This document shows positions 6,532-12,645 of a stretch of 12,794 nucleotides of DNA, one piece after another. The notes under the pieces were generated by a model. The model made no database searches, was not told the origin of the DNA, and saw nothing but the letters and a program-made list of their open reading frames with translations. The DNA lies in contig JAUXFE010000006.1 of assembly GCA_030620215.1 (NCBI GenBank), positions 1 through 12,794 of the forward strand. The letters run 5' to 3'. Origin of the DNA: Candidatus Peregrinibacteria bacterium. GTDB taxonomy: Bacteria > Patescibacteria > Gracilibacteria > UM-FILTER-43-11. Position numbers and translations under genes: made by a program. The number at the start of each line of letters is the position of its first letter. Position 1 is the stretch's first letter.

Positions 6532-7219
6532 TATAGGATATCGGATCTTCAATCCCAGCCTCCATAAACCCCTTGAGTCTCAACTTACACGCCGGACACC
6601 GTCCACACGCAGGTCTACTGCCTTCATAACAGGTATGAGTGTACTTTAAAAGCTCCAGTCCTCCAAGTTTTTGCATTAACTTAACACTCTCCGCTTTCGT
6701 CAGTTTCATAAGTGGCGTATGGATTTTAAATGGAAATTTCATAGCCAATTTCAACGTCTTTTCGAGCGATTTTATAAAATCTTCTCTGCAATCCGGATAA
6801 CCACTATAATCCGTCTGGCAAACACCGGTAACTAAATTTGGAATTCCTTTTTGTTTAGCATAAATAGCCGCTACTGATAAAAACATATGATTACGACCGT
6901 CTACGAATGTAGACGGCAGACCGTTTTTCTTACCATGCACTTTGAGTTTTGAGTTTGTTAGCGCATTATTCGTCAGTTCTTTGATAATCGGTAGTTTGAT
7001 TACCTGAAAGGGGACTTTAAGCCGTTTTGCAATTGATCTGGCAGATTTTAACTCCGTTTTGTGCCTTTGTCCGTAGTCAAAGCTGATAACATACACTTTT
7101 TTTCCGCCAGTGGCGGATCCGCCTTTGGAGGAAAACTTCTTAAGCGCCCACACTAAACATGTGGTTGAATCCTGTCCGCCAGAGTGGAGAACTACTGCGT
7201 TTTCTTTTTTAATTATCAT
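6527..7219 (-). CDS. queC: 7-cyano-7-deazaguanine synthase, QueC
   Basis: Converts 7-carboxy-7-deazaguanine to preQ0 with ATP and ammonia; the product feeds QueF next to it. 230 aa. The PP-loop ATP site is SGGQDS (13-18). FDYGQRH (47-53) and FVDGRNHMFLSVAA (105-118) are QueC landmarks. The zinc site is C197, C205, C208 and C211 (CYEGSRPACGRCPAC). Residues 30-39 (SSKGGSATGG) are an addition of ten residues between helix 1 and the next strand, encoded exactly by a 30-bp double palindrome (7103-7132). The loop is at the surface in the family fold, so function is probably kept. The start at 7219 sits a short way from a weak promoter, with no Shine-Dalgarno. The TGA stop overlaps the queF ATG. Confidence 0.96.
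   Translation of the reverse strand: MIIKKENAVVLHSGGQDSTTCLVWALKKFSSKGGSATGGKKVYVISFDYGQRHKTELKSARSIAKRLKVPFQVIKLPIIKELTNNALTNSKLKVHGKKNGLPSTFVDGRNHMFLSVAAIYAKQKGIPNLVTGVCQTDYSGYPDCREDFIKSLEKTLKLAMKFPFKIHTPLMKLTKAESVKLMQKLGGLELLKYTHTCYEGSRPACGRCPACKLRLKGFMEAGIEDPISYK
7103..7132. repeat. Double palindrome inserted in frame in queC
   Basis: TCCGCC-AGT-GGCGGA followed directly by TCCGCC-TTT-GGAGGA, two adjacent hairpins (the second with one mismatch) around a perfect GGCGGATCCGCC palindrome (7112-7123). It is exactly 30 bp and lies exactly on codon boundaries 30-39 of queC. Its GC content is far above that of the surrounding gene, which marks it as a mobile or propagated repeat. Confidence 0.85.
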
Positions 7220-7236
7220 TTGTATAGGTAATTTAA

Positions 7237-7265
7237 GCTATAAAGCCAAAAATTACAAGTTACAA
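7237..7265 (-). promoter_or_regulatory. Possible weak promoter of queC-queF
   Basis: On the minus strand TTGTAA (7265-7260), 17 bp, TATAGC (7242-7237), each 4 of 6 to consensus. Predicted start about 7230. Spacing is ideal but the boxes are weak. Confidence 0.4.
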
Positions 7266-7297
7266 ATAATAAATTTGCCAGACAACTCGTTTTTTAT

Positions 7298-8056
7298 TTA
7301 TCTAAGCTTACTGATTACTGCATCCATAACCCGCTTTATAAACTCTTCATCTTTCGACAGATCGATACATGCATCAATTACAACTGAGTTTTTATATGTA
7401 CTATCAACTCTACTTTCATCCACTGGACTAACACTATTTACTCCAAGTGATATAAGAGATCTGATATTAAAAACAATCTTATCTGCAATAGTTTTTTCAT
7501 TATCGCTTGGTTTAGCTTTCGATTCACGAATAGTAGAATCCAAAGAAACAGGATGGGTTTTAATTGTAAGAGGGTCAGGCTCTAAAGAGCTCAAGTCAAT
7601 ATCTCCCATAAGAATAGTAAAAACCTTCTCCTTGATTCTTTCTTTAATTTCGACCTCACCACGAATAATATGACCGAGAGCCGACTCAGCTTTATTCAGA
7701 CAAATGTGACTGTCTTCTATAGAAAGTATTCCTGTTAAATATCGAAAAACAACTTTACACTGATCTTTTTCAAACAATATAAAGCCATCTTCGGAAATTG
7801 GTGGGACTTGTAGCTCATGATCATGTTTATATTTGTGTTTCTCATAAATATCTGAATATATTCGGCGAATTACGTAATAATTTAAATTATCCCTCATTTC
7901 TTCTGCTGTAGTACCAACCCTTTCATCTATCGACTCTTTAGTAGTTGATGGGGGATCACAGGGCTTGTTATCAGTTGATTCAATAGGGGGATTTACATCA
8001 ATTGTAATGCCATCAAAATTATTTGGATTATCTAATTTGTGATTTTGGTCAGTCAT
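7298..8056 (-). CDS. Hypothetical 252-aa protein between queE and queC
   Basis: No family recognised. Residues 1-50 are Asn/Pro/Thr-rich and probably disordered (NPPIESTDNKPCDPPSTTKE). Residues about 52-155 look folded (DNLNYYVIRRIYSDIYEKHKY, DGFILFEKDQCKVVFRYLTG, IKERIKEKVFTILMGDI). An acidic or Pro/Ser linker (156-185) leads to a helical end (KTIADKIVFNIRSLI, EEFIKRVMDAVISKL). No signal peptide or membrane helix. It breaks the queE/queC pair, 62 bp from queE and 78 bp from queC, and has its own TATAAT. Its link to queuosine is therefore unproven; the position is the only hint. The opposite-strand frame at 7110-7673 crosses into queC and is discarded. No base-composition break was evident. 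Confidence 0.78.
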   Translation of the reverse strand: MTDQNHKLDNPNNFDGITIDVNPPIESTDNKPCDPPSTTKESIDERVGTTAEEMRDNLNYYVIRRIYSDIYEKHKYKHDHELQVPPISEDGFILFEKDQCKVVFRYLTGILSIEDSHICLNKAESALGHIIRGEVEIKERIKEKVFTILMGDIDLSSLEPDPLTIKTHPVSLDSTIRESKAKPSDNEKTIADKIVFNIRSLISLGVNSVSPVDESRVDSTYKNSVVIDACIDLSKDEEFIKRVMDAVISKLR

Positions 8057-8077
8057 AAATATATAAAATAGTGGCTT

Positions 8078-8083
8078 ATTATA
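8078..8083 (-). promoter_or_regulatory. -10 box of the 252-aa gene
   Basis: TATAAT on the minus strand, predicted start about 8071 and a leader of about 15 nt. The -35 position (TTGTTC, 17 bp away) is poor. Confidence 0.55.
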
Positions 8084-8118
8084 AGTAAATCAGCCAAAAA
8101 GAACAAGTTATGATTTGA

Positions 8119-8742
8119 TTATTGAATATCAAAAAGAATTTGCATTCGCAGACTGAAATTATAACCTTCTTTTTTACATATCTCAATTATCCATTTTGAC
8201 CTTTCTTGAACAATTTTTTTGTTCACGCCCTCCGGCATCAGGTAGACTTTGTGTCCAGGAATATTATTGTCTACAATATATTGTCTAATTTCCTTTATAT
8301 CTGCCTTATTCTGAGCCACAAACTTGTAGATTACTTTTCTGTTTTTTGGTTTAATTCTAAGCGGATAAGGAGCATTTTTACTATTTTTAAGCTTTGGTGA
8401 ACAATTAATGTGTTCAACATACTGTCCTATTTTAAGGGGAATACTCCCATTCGTCTCAATTTCTATAAAGTAACCCTTTAATTTTTTCAAAAGTTCTACC
8501 AGTCCGTCTTGCTGTAACAACGGCTCACCACCGGTAATGACCAGATGCTTACATGGATAGGATTTAATCTTTTGAAGTATTCGGTCATTGGTCATTGGGG
8601 TTTGGTCATTCCATGTATATTTGGAATCGCACCATTTGCATCGTAAATTACACCCACCCAATCTCAAAAAAACCGCTGGCTTACCAATATTCGGCCCTTC
8701 CCCTTGAATACTATAGAATATTTCGTTAACTAAAAGCGACAT
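8119..8742 (-). CDS. queE: 7-carboxy-7-deazaguanine synthase, QueE
   Basis: Radical SAM enzyme that contracts 6-carboxytetrahydropterin to 7-carboxy-7-deazaguanine, the substrate of QueC. 207 aa from the ATG at 8742. FYSIQGEGPNIGKPAVFLRLGGCNL (9-33) is the classic start. The cluster motif is CX3CX2C (C31, C35, C38), followed by WCDSKYTW (37-44) and the SAM-binding GGEP (71-74). A TTG two codons upstream (8748) is in frame, but it would lie before the predicted transcription start (about 8746), so the ATG is preferred. The mRNA would then be almost leaderless. The segment NDQTPMTND (45-53), in the family's variable loop after the cluster, is encoded by a TCATTGG-type repeat. QueD, the enzyme before this step, is not in the window. 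Confidence 0.95.
   Translation of the reverse strand: MSLLVNEIFYSIQGEGPNIGKPAVFLRLGGCNLRCKWCDSKYTWNDQTPMTNDRILQKIKSYPCKHLVITGGEPLLQQDGLVELLKKLKGYFIEIETNGSIPLKIGQYVEHINCSPKLKNSKNAPYPLRIKPKNRKVIYKFVAQNKADIKEIRQYIVDNNIPGHKVYLMPEGVNKKIVQERSKWIIEICKKEGYNFSLRMQILFDIQ
8583..8610. repeat. TCATTGG-type repeat inside queE (copy B)
   Basis: Shares GGTCATTGGTCATTG (8583-8597) with the copies at 6500 and 8783, then GGTCATT again at 8604-8610. In frame; read on the minus strand as NDQ..MTND. Confidence 0.8.
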
Positions 8743-8752
8743 GATCAATTAA

Positions 8753-8758
8753 ATTATA
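8753..8758 (-). promoter_or_regulatory. -10 box of queE
   Basis: TATAAT on the minus strand, ending 10 bp before the ATG at 8742; predicted start near 8746, so the leader would be about 4 nt. No clear -35. Confidence 0.55.
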
Positions 8759-8782
8759 AGGCTAACAAAGTATACCAAATAA

Positions 8783-8814
8783 ATTGGTCATTGGTCATTG
8801 CGTCATTGGTCATT
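8783..8814. repeat. TCATTGG-type repeat between the permease gene and queE (copy C)
   Basis: Identical over 32 bp to 6500-6531. It ends 7 bp before the stop of the permease gene and lies just upstream of the queE -10. Confidence 0.9.
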
Positions 8815-8821
8815 GGAATTA

Positions 8822-10072
8822 TTATTTGTTTTTCTCCGTATATTCCTCAACAAACATCGAAACGATATTCGCAACCGGTACCGCAATAATCATTCCAACA
8901 AGTCCGAGCCCTATACTTCCGCTAATGTTAAAGCCGATAGTGGCACCGGAAAGCAATGCAAATAGCACGACAATAGGATTAAGACCAACCGATCTGCCGA
9001 CGATCAATGGGACTAAAATATTACCTTCTAAAAATTGGAGGATCATATAAGCCGGTATAAGCCAGAGTAAAAGCACAGGGTCCTGATTTAGGGTGATTAA
9101 GGCTGCTGATGTAAAAGTTATAAGCGGTCCAAGATAAGGAACAAACTCAGCCAAGGCAGAAACCATTCCAAGTGTTAAAGCGTAATTAACACCGATAATT
9201 TTAAATACAATAAAGCTAAGCACACCCATAACAATAGCAAGCAGCATTTGACCGCGAATCCATTCACCGATACGTACACTGACTTGCTTGGTTTTTACAG
9301 AAATATAAGCGGAATATTTATGCGGGAACAAAGAGTGGAAAAAATTGCTTGTGTGTCTTGAGCTTACGACCATAAAGAATGTGATAATAAGCACGAGCAG
9401 CATATTAAATAAACCGTTAAATATCGCAAAAATAGCACCTATCGCGTTACCTGCAACATCCGTAAGTTTGGATGCGAGATCTTTTAGGGTATTGGTTAAA
9501 CTGCTCATTACCTGTGCCTGATCCACACTTTCCCAAATCTGATTGGCAAAAGGCTGAATTTTTGAAATAAACCATGAATCAGGATCCTTATTGCTCACAA
9601 TATTTAGAATCATCTCACGAACGGAAATCGCAAGAGAGCTGATTTGTTCGGCTATAATCGGTACAAGAGATGTGATTATAAGCACAAAGACACCTATTAC
9701 AAGAATATACATTATTATAATGCCAAGTGGCCTGGGAATGTGGTGTTTTTCAAGCCTATCAATAGCTGGATTGAAAGCAGCGGACAAGAAAAGAGCGACC
9801 AAAAATATAATAATAATGCTCTTTATCATTCCAAGTATATAAACTAAGGCAAAGACAAGCAGAATCGCAATAGTCGCCTTAACAACAGAATCCACAGAAA
9901 GCACGACTTTTACCTCGTGCTCAGGTTTTTTTATTTGTTTCGCAATTTCTTTTTCTTCTTTTTCCAGCTTTACTTCTTGCTGTTTTAAGCGCTCAAGCCT
10001 CTCTTTAAGCTGTGTGATCTTCTCCTGAGATCTTTTAAGAAATGATTTTGTTGATTTGTTTAGTAATGCCAT
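8822..10072 (-). CDS. AI-2E/PerM-family membrane transporter with N-terminal coiled coil
   Basis: 416 aa. Residues 8-50 form a Lys/Glu-rich coiled coil (FLKRSQEKITQLKERLERLKQQEVKLEKEEKEI), an extension beyond the usual family start. Membrane helices follow from about 62: 62-82, 84-103 and 116-140. A soluble stretch (about 141-205) leads to more helices near 209-236, 276-295, 297-327 and 333-405. Family landmarks are EFVPYLGP (309-316) and VPLIVGRSVGLNPIVVLFALLSG (354-376, family knowledge). The family is named for autoinducer-2 export in one member, but others are Na+/H+ antiporters or of unknown function, so quorum sensing should not be assumed. The coiled coil faces the cytoplasm by prediction and may bind a partner. 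It has its own minus-strand promoter, and repeats lie on both sides. Confidence 0.9.
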   Translation of the reverse strand: MALLNKSTKSFLKRSQEKITQLKERLERLKQQEVKLEKEEKEIAKQIKKPEHEVKVVLSVDSVVKATIAILLVFALVYILGMIKSIIIIFLVALFLSAAFNPAIDRLEKHHIPRPLGIIIMYILVIGVFVLIITSLVPIIAEQISSLAISVREMILNIVSNKDPDSWFISKIQPFANQIWESVDQAQVMSSLTNTLKDLASKLTDVAGNAIGAIFAIFNGLFNMLLVLIITFFMVVSSRHTSNFFHSLFPHKYSAYISVKTKQVSVRIGEWIRGQMLLAIVMGVLSFIVFKIIGVNYALTLGMVSALAEFVPYLGPLITFTSAALITLNQDPVLLLWLIPAYMILQFLEGNILVPLIVGRSVGLNPIVVLFALLSGATIGFNISGSIGLGLVGMIIAVPVANIVSMFVEEYTEKNK

Positions 10073-10088
10073 AATTTTTGTTTATTAA

Positions 10089-10094
10089 ATTGTA
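10089..10094 (-). promoter_or_regulatory. -10 box of the permease gene
   Basis: TACAAT on the minus strand, 16 bp before the ATG at 10072. The -35 position falls inside the left arm of the inverted repeat and has no consensus. Confidence 0.4.
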
Positions 10095-10098
10095 ATTT

Positions 10099-10269
10099 AT
10101 TTCGAGCTTCACTGTGGCTCGTGCCAACGCTGTGGCTCGTGCTTCGCTGTGGTTCTATTTTATTGTGGCAGGTTTATTGCTGATAACAATACAATATAGC
10201 AACAGCGAGTAATCGAGCACGAGCCACAGGAGCGAGTAATCGAGCACGAGCCACAGTGAAGCACGAAAT
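10099..10269. repeat. Large inverted repeat with tandem 27-bp units
   Basis: Arms 10099-10124 and 10244-10269 are reverse complements with one mismatch in 26 bp. The core 13-mer CTGTGGCTCGTGC occurs at 10112-10124 and 10130-10142. Its reverse complement GCACGAGCCACAG occurs at 10217-10229 and 10244-10256. On the right side the unit AGCGAGTAATCGAGCACGAG.. is repeated in tandem with a 27-bp period (10204, 10231). The 10143-10203 centre is AT-rich and unrelated. The element fills the whole gap between the permease promoter and the stop codon of the pilin-like gene. It could form a cruciform, or an RNA hairpin when read through. Confidence 0.85.
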
Positions 10270-10703
10270 TATTCCGTAGCAAATTGAAGAACAATATCCA
10301 CAAGAATCCATGACATTAAAGTAACAGCCAGACCGATTAAAGCATACGTAATGGTCTTCTTTGCTTTTTCCTTCTCTTCAGGGTTGCCGATTACATAGCG
10401 ATAACCGCCTATCATTACAAAAATAACCGCTAGGGTGCCGGCTAACCCGATCAAAACTTGTGCAAAATAAGCAACAAAACAAGGTAATTGCCTAAGACTG
10501 ATATCACCTGTTCTAATGGCTTGCGCAAGACCCACACATTGGCCACCATATCCCTCAATAACATCTTCATCTCCGGGTAGAAGCGACGGAGGCTTAAAAT
10601 CCTGCGCGAAAGAAGATGGAATATTAATAAAAATCATCAAAAACAGACTCGCCAATAAATACGAAATCCATTTCTTAAATGATGTTTTTGAAACTTTTGA
10701 CAT
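10269..10703 (-). CDS. T4SS pilin-like (VirB2/TrbC-type) small membrane protein
   Basis: 144 aa. A signal peptide is clear: basic KK at 10-11, hydrophobic 12-28, likely cleavage after A33 (SFA/QD). The mature part has a short extracellular segment with Cys56 and Cys75, a membrane helix (about 77-99), the loop GGYRYVIGNPEEKEKAKKTI (99-118) and a second helix (about 119-139). This two-helix hairpin with GYRY and a KEKAKK loop matches the T4SS pilin family common in Candidate Phyla genomes (family knowledge). Its role there (surface pilus, DNA uptake or secretion) is unsettled. No VirB4-type ATPase or other T4SS gene is in the window, so it is an isolated copy or its partners lie elsewhere. Promoter upstream; no Shine-Dalgarno. 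Confidence 0.85.
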   Translation of the reverse strand: MSKVSKTSFKKWISYLLASLFLMIFINIPSSFAQDFKPPSLLPGDEDVIEGYGGQCVGLAQAIRTGDISLRQLPCFVAYFAQVLIGLAGTLAVIFVMIGGYRYVIGNPEEKEKAKKTITYALIGLAVTLMSWILVDIVLQFATE

Positions 10704-10725
10704 ATTTTTATTTTAATTTTTCTTA

Positions 10726-10754
10726 ATTTTACCAAATCTACTCCTTTACGGCAA
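10726..10754 (-). promoter_or_regulatory. Promoter of the pilin-like gene
   Basis: On the minus strand TTGCCG (10754-10749), 17 bp, TAAAAT (10731-10726) with an upstream TGG (extended -10). Predicted start about 10719, leader about 16 nt. Confidence 0.55.
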
Positions 10755-10762
10755 CTTTAAAT

Positions 10763-10850
10763 AATTAAAAATTACGAATTTTCAATTACGAATTAATACT
10801 TTATAATAGGCAAGAAATAATTAGCAATTCATAATTCATAATTTTTAATT
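10763..10850. repeat. Inverted repeat flanking the proS promoter
   Basis: Arms 10763-10780 and 10833-10850 are reverse complements with one mismatch in 18 bp. Both are built from AATTACGAATT/AATTCATAATT words that repeat again next to them (10784-10795, 10826-10842, 10848-10860). The proS -10 box lies in the space between the arms. Confidence 0.75.
10779..10807 (+). promoter_or_regulatory. Promoter of proS
   Basis: TTTTCA (10779-10784), 17 bp, TATAAT (10802-10807). Predicted start about 10814, leader about 48 nt made largely of AT-rich repeat, no Shine-Dalgarno. Confidence 0.6.
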
Positions 10851-10861
10851 CATAATTAATT

Positions 10862-12556
10862 ATGAGGTATTCAAAACTCGTCGGAAAAACAGTTAAAGAA
10901 GTTTCAAATGAAATTAAATTAGTCAGTCACAAATTGCTCTATCAGGCTGGCTTTATTCGTGAATCTGTTGCCGGCCGTTATTATTTTTTACCGCTTGGCA
11001 TACGTGTTCGCGATAAAATTGTAAAAATAGTGGAAGAAGAAATGGATAAAACAGGTGCCCAGAAAATGATTACTCCGGTTCTTCATCCTCTTGAATTATG
11101 GGAGGAAACCAACCGGGCAAGCTCTGTCGGCTTTGAATTGATGACAATTGAAGATCAGCGTGGAGCAAAATTCGCACTTGGAGGAACTGCGGAAGAAATG
11201 ATGGTCGATTTAATTCGAAAATTCAACATCAGTTACAAAGATCTGCCTTTTAATATCTACCAGTTCTCCCAAAAATTCCGTGATGAGCTTAGGGCCAGAG
11301 GAGGTCTTCTTAGAGTCCGTGAATTCCTGATGAAAGACGCCTATTCTTTTCATACGACAGCAGAAGATTTCGCTAAGGAATATCAGACAATGTGGAATAC
11401 ATATTCAACTATCTTTAATCGGGTTGGTCTTGATACGGTGGCAATCGAATCCGATAACGGCTATATCGGCGGGGAATACTGTCACGAATTTGTGGTGGAA
11501 TCTTCTATTGGAGAAAGCCGATATTTAATAACAGAAGATCGCTCTTATGCTGCTCATGAAGAAGTTGCAAAGTTTAAGAGGGAAGAAATGAATAGGAGGG
11601 AAAAGCTTTTACCGATGGAAGTTAAAGATGCTCTCCGCGGTCCGACAATAGCGGATGGTGTCAAATTATACGATCAGCCTGCATGGAGGCAGATAAAAAG
11701 CGTTGTTTATGTAACGAATGAAGATGAAAAAATATTGGCAGTCATCCGCGGTGATTTGGATATCAGCGAGATAAAGCTCAAAAATGCTCTAAAATGTGAT
11801 GATCTACGTTCCGCAACCGAAGATGAGATCAAAGAACTCGGCAGTGTTGTTGGTTTTGTTTCACCTTTAAAGGTTAAAATCCGCAAAGTCGGTGATATAT
11901 CTTTAGATACTGTTAATAATTTCTACACAGGTGCTGATGAGCTTGAAAAAGATACATTGAACGTTAATTACGGGCGTGATTTTAAAGTGGATATTATTAC
12001 AGATATCGCTGTACCGCCAACTGAGTGTAAAACCGAAAATAACAAGAAATTAATCGAAGGCCGGGGAATAGAAGTGGGTAATATATTCCAGCTGGGCACC
12101 CATTATTCTTCTAAAATGTCAGGTGCAGCATTTACCGATAAAGATGGCAAAGGAAAGCCATACTACATGGGTTGTTATGGTATAGGTATCGGTCGCACTA
12201 TGGGGACGATCGTTGAAGTTCATAACGATGAAAACGGAATAATCTGGCCAAAGGATATAACTCCATACGAAGTACATTTAACCAGCCTTGGTAAAGATGA
12301 AGCTGTAATTAAAAAAGCTGACGAAATCTATGAAAATCTCAAAGAAGCAGGTATTTCCGTGCTTTATGATGATCGTGACGAAAGGGCTGGCGAAAAGCTT
12401 AACGATGCAGACCTGATCGGCATTCCTCTCCGCCTTATAATATCCAATCGAACTCTTGAAAAGAACAGCGTTGAATGGAAAGAAAGAACAAATGCCGAAT
12501 CAAAAGGAGTTGGTTTTGGGGTTTTAGCTGATGAAATAAAGAAATTTTATTCCTAG
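10862..12556 (+). CDS. proS: Prolyl-tRNA synthetase (class II, bacterial type)
   Basis: Charges tRNA-Pro with proline. 564 aa, the bacterial length that includes the editing insertion. Motif 1 is around GAQKMITPVLHPLELW (65-80). The proline loop has the TXE signature T109-A-E111. Motif 2 is FRDELRARGGLLRVREFLMKDAYSFH (139-164). The INS-like editing region spans about 225-405. Motif 3 is MGCYGIGIGRTMG (436-448) with Arg445, and the C-terminal anticodon-binding domain is about 465-564 (YDDRDERAGEKLNDADLIGIP). Motif 2 departs from the usual bacterial RPRFGLMRGREF in three places (RARGGLLRVREF) while keeping the ATP-binding Arg and Glu residues. Start: the first ATG after the promoter, agreeing with the N-terminal MRYSKL pattern. 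It sits head to head with the pilin-like gene and 89 bp before proB. Confidence 0.97.
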   Translation: MRYSKLVGKTVKEVSNEIKLVSHKLLYQAGFIRESVAGRYYFLPLGIRVRDKIVKIVEEEMDKTGAQKMITPVLHPLELWEETNRASSVGFELMTIEDQRGAKFALGGTAEEMMVDLIRKFNISYKDLPFNIYQFSQKFRDELRARGGLLRVREFLMKDAYSFHTTAEDFAKEYQTMWNTYSTIFNRVGLDTVAIESDNGYIGGEYCHEFVVESSIGESRYLITEDRSYAAHEEVAKFKREEMNRREKLLPMEVKDALRGPTIADGVKLYDQPAWRQIKSVVYVTNEDEKILAVIRGDLDISEIKLKNALKCDDLRSATEDEIKELGSVVGFVSPLKVKIRKVGDISLDTVNNFYTGADELEKDTLNVNYGRDFKVDIITDIAVPPTECKTENNKKLIEGRGIEVGNIFQLGTHYSSKMSGAAFTDKDGKGKPYYMGCYGIGIGRTMGTIVEVHNDENGIIWPKDITPYEVHLTSLGKDEAVIKKADEIYENLKEAGISVLYDDRDERAGEKLNDADLIGIPLRLIISNRTLEKNSVEWKERTNAESKGVGFGVLADEIKKFYS

Positions 12557-12562
12557 CTTCTT

Positions 12563-12628
12563 AGCTTTTTAGGTTTTTAGCTTTTTAGGTAATATAATAG
12601 ACCTAAGAACCTAAGAAGCTAAAAAGCT
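12563..12628. repeat. Inverted repeat with the proB -10 box as its loop
   Basis: Arms 12563-12590 and 12601-12628 match in 24 of 28 positions (two of the four mismatches become G-U in RNA). They are made of AGCTTTTTAGG and CCTAAGAAC words. The 10-bp loop, AATATAATAG, contains the -10 hexamer exactly. Confidence 0.8.
12593..12598 (+). promoter_or_regulatory. -10 box of proB
   Basis: TATAAT, predicted start about 12605, leader about 41 nt that consists of the right repeat arm. No -35 at 16-18 bp. Read-through from proS could also supply the mRNA. Confidence 0.5.
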
Positions 12629-12645
12629 ACAACCTAATTAAGGTT

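Noticed and set aside
7110..7673. 187-aa open frame on the plus strand
   Set aside because: Runs antisense through the certain queC gene and the end of the 252-aa gene; no promoter or ribosome site of its own.
8743..8748. TTG start codon for queE
   Set aside because: It lies upstream of the predicted transcription start, and QueE proteins usually begin close to the VNEIFYSIQGEG segment served by the ATG at 8742.
8743..8782. preQ1 riboswitch before queE
   Set aside because: The predicted leader is only a few nucleotides long and holds no hairpin with the A-rich tail expected of preQ1-I.
10099..10269. CRISPR array
   Set aside because: Units are inverted as well as direct, the tandem copies touch without unique spacers, and there is no cas gene in the window.
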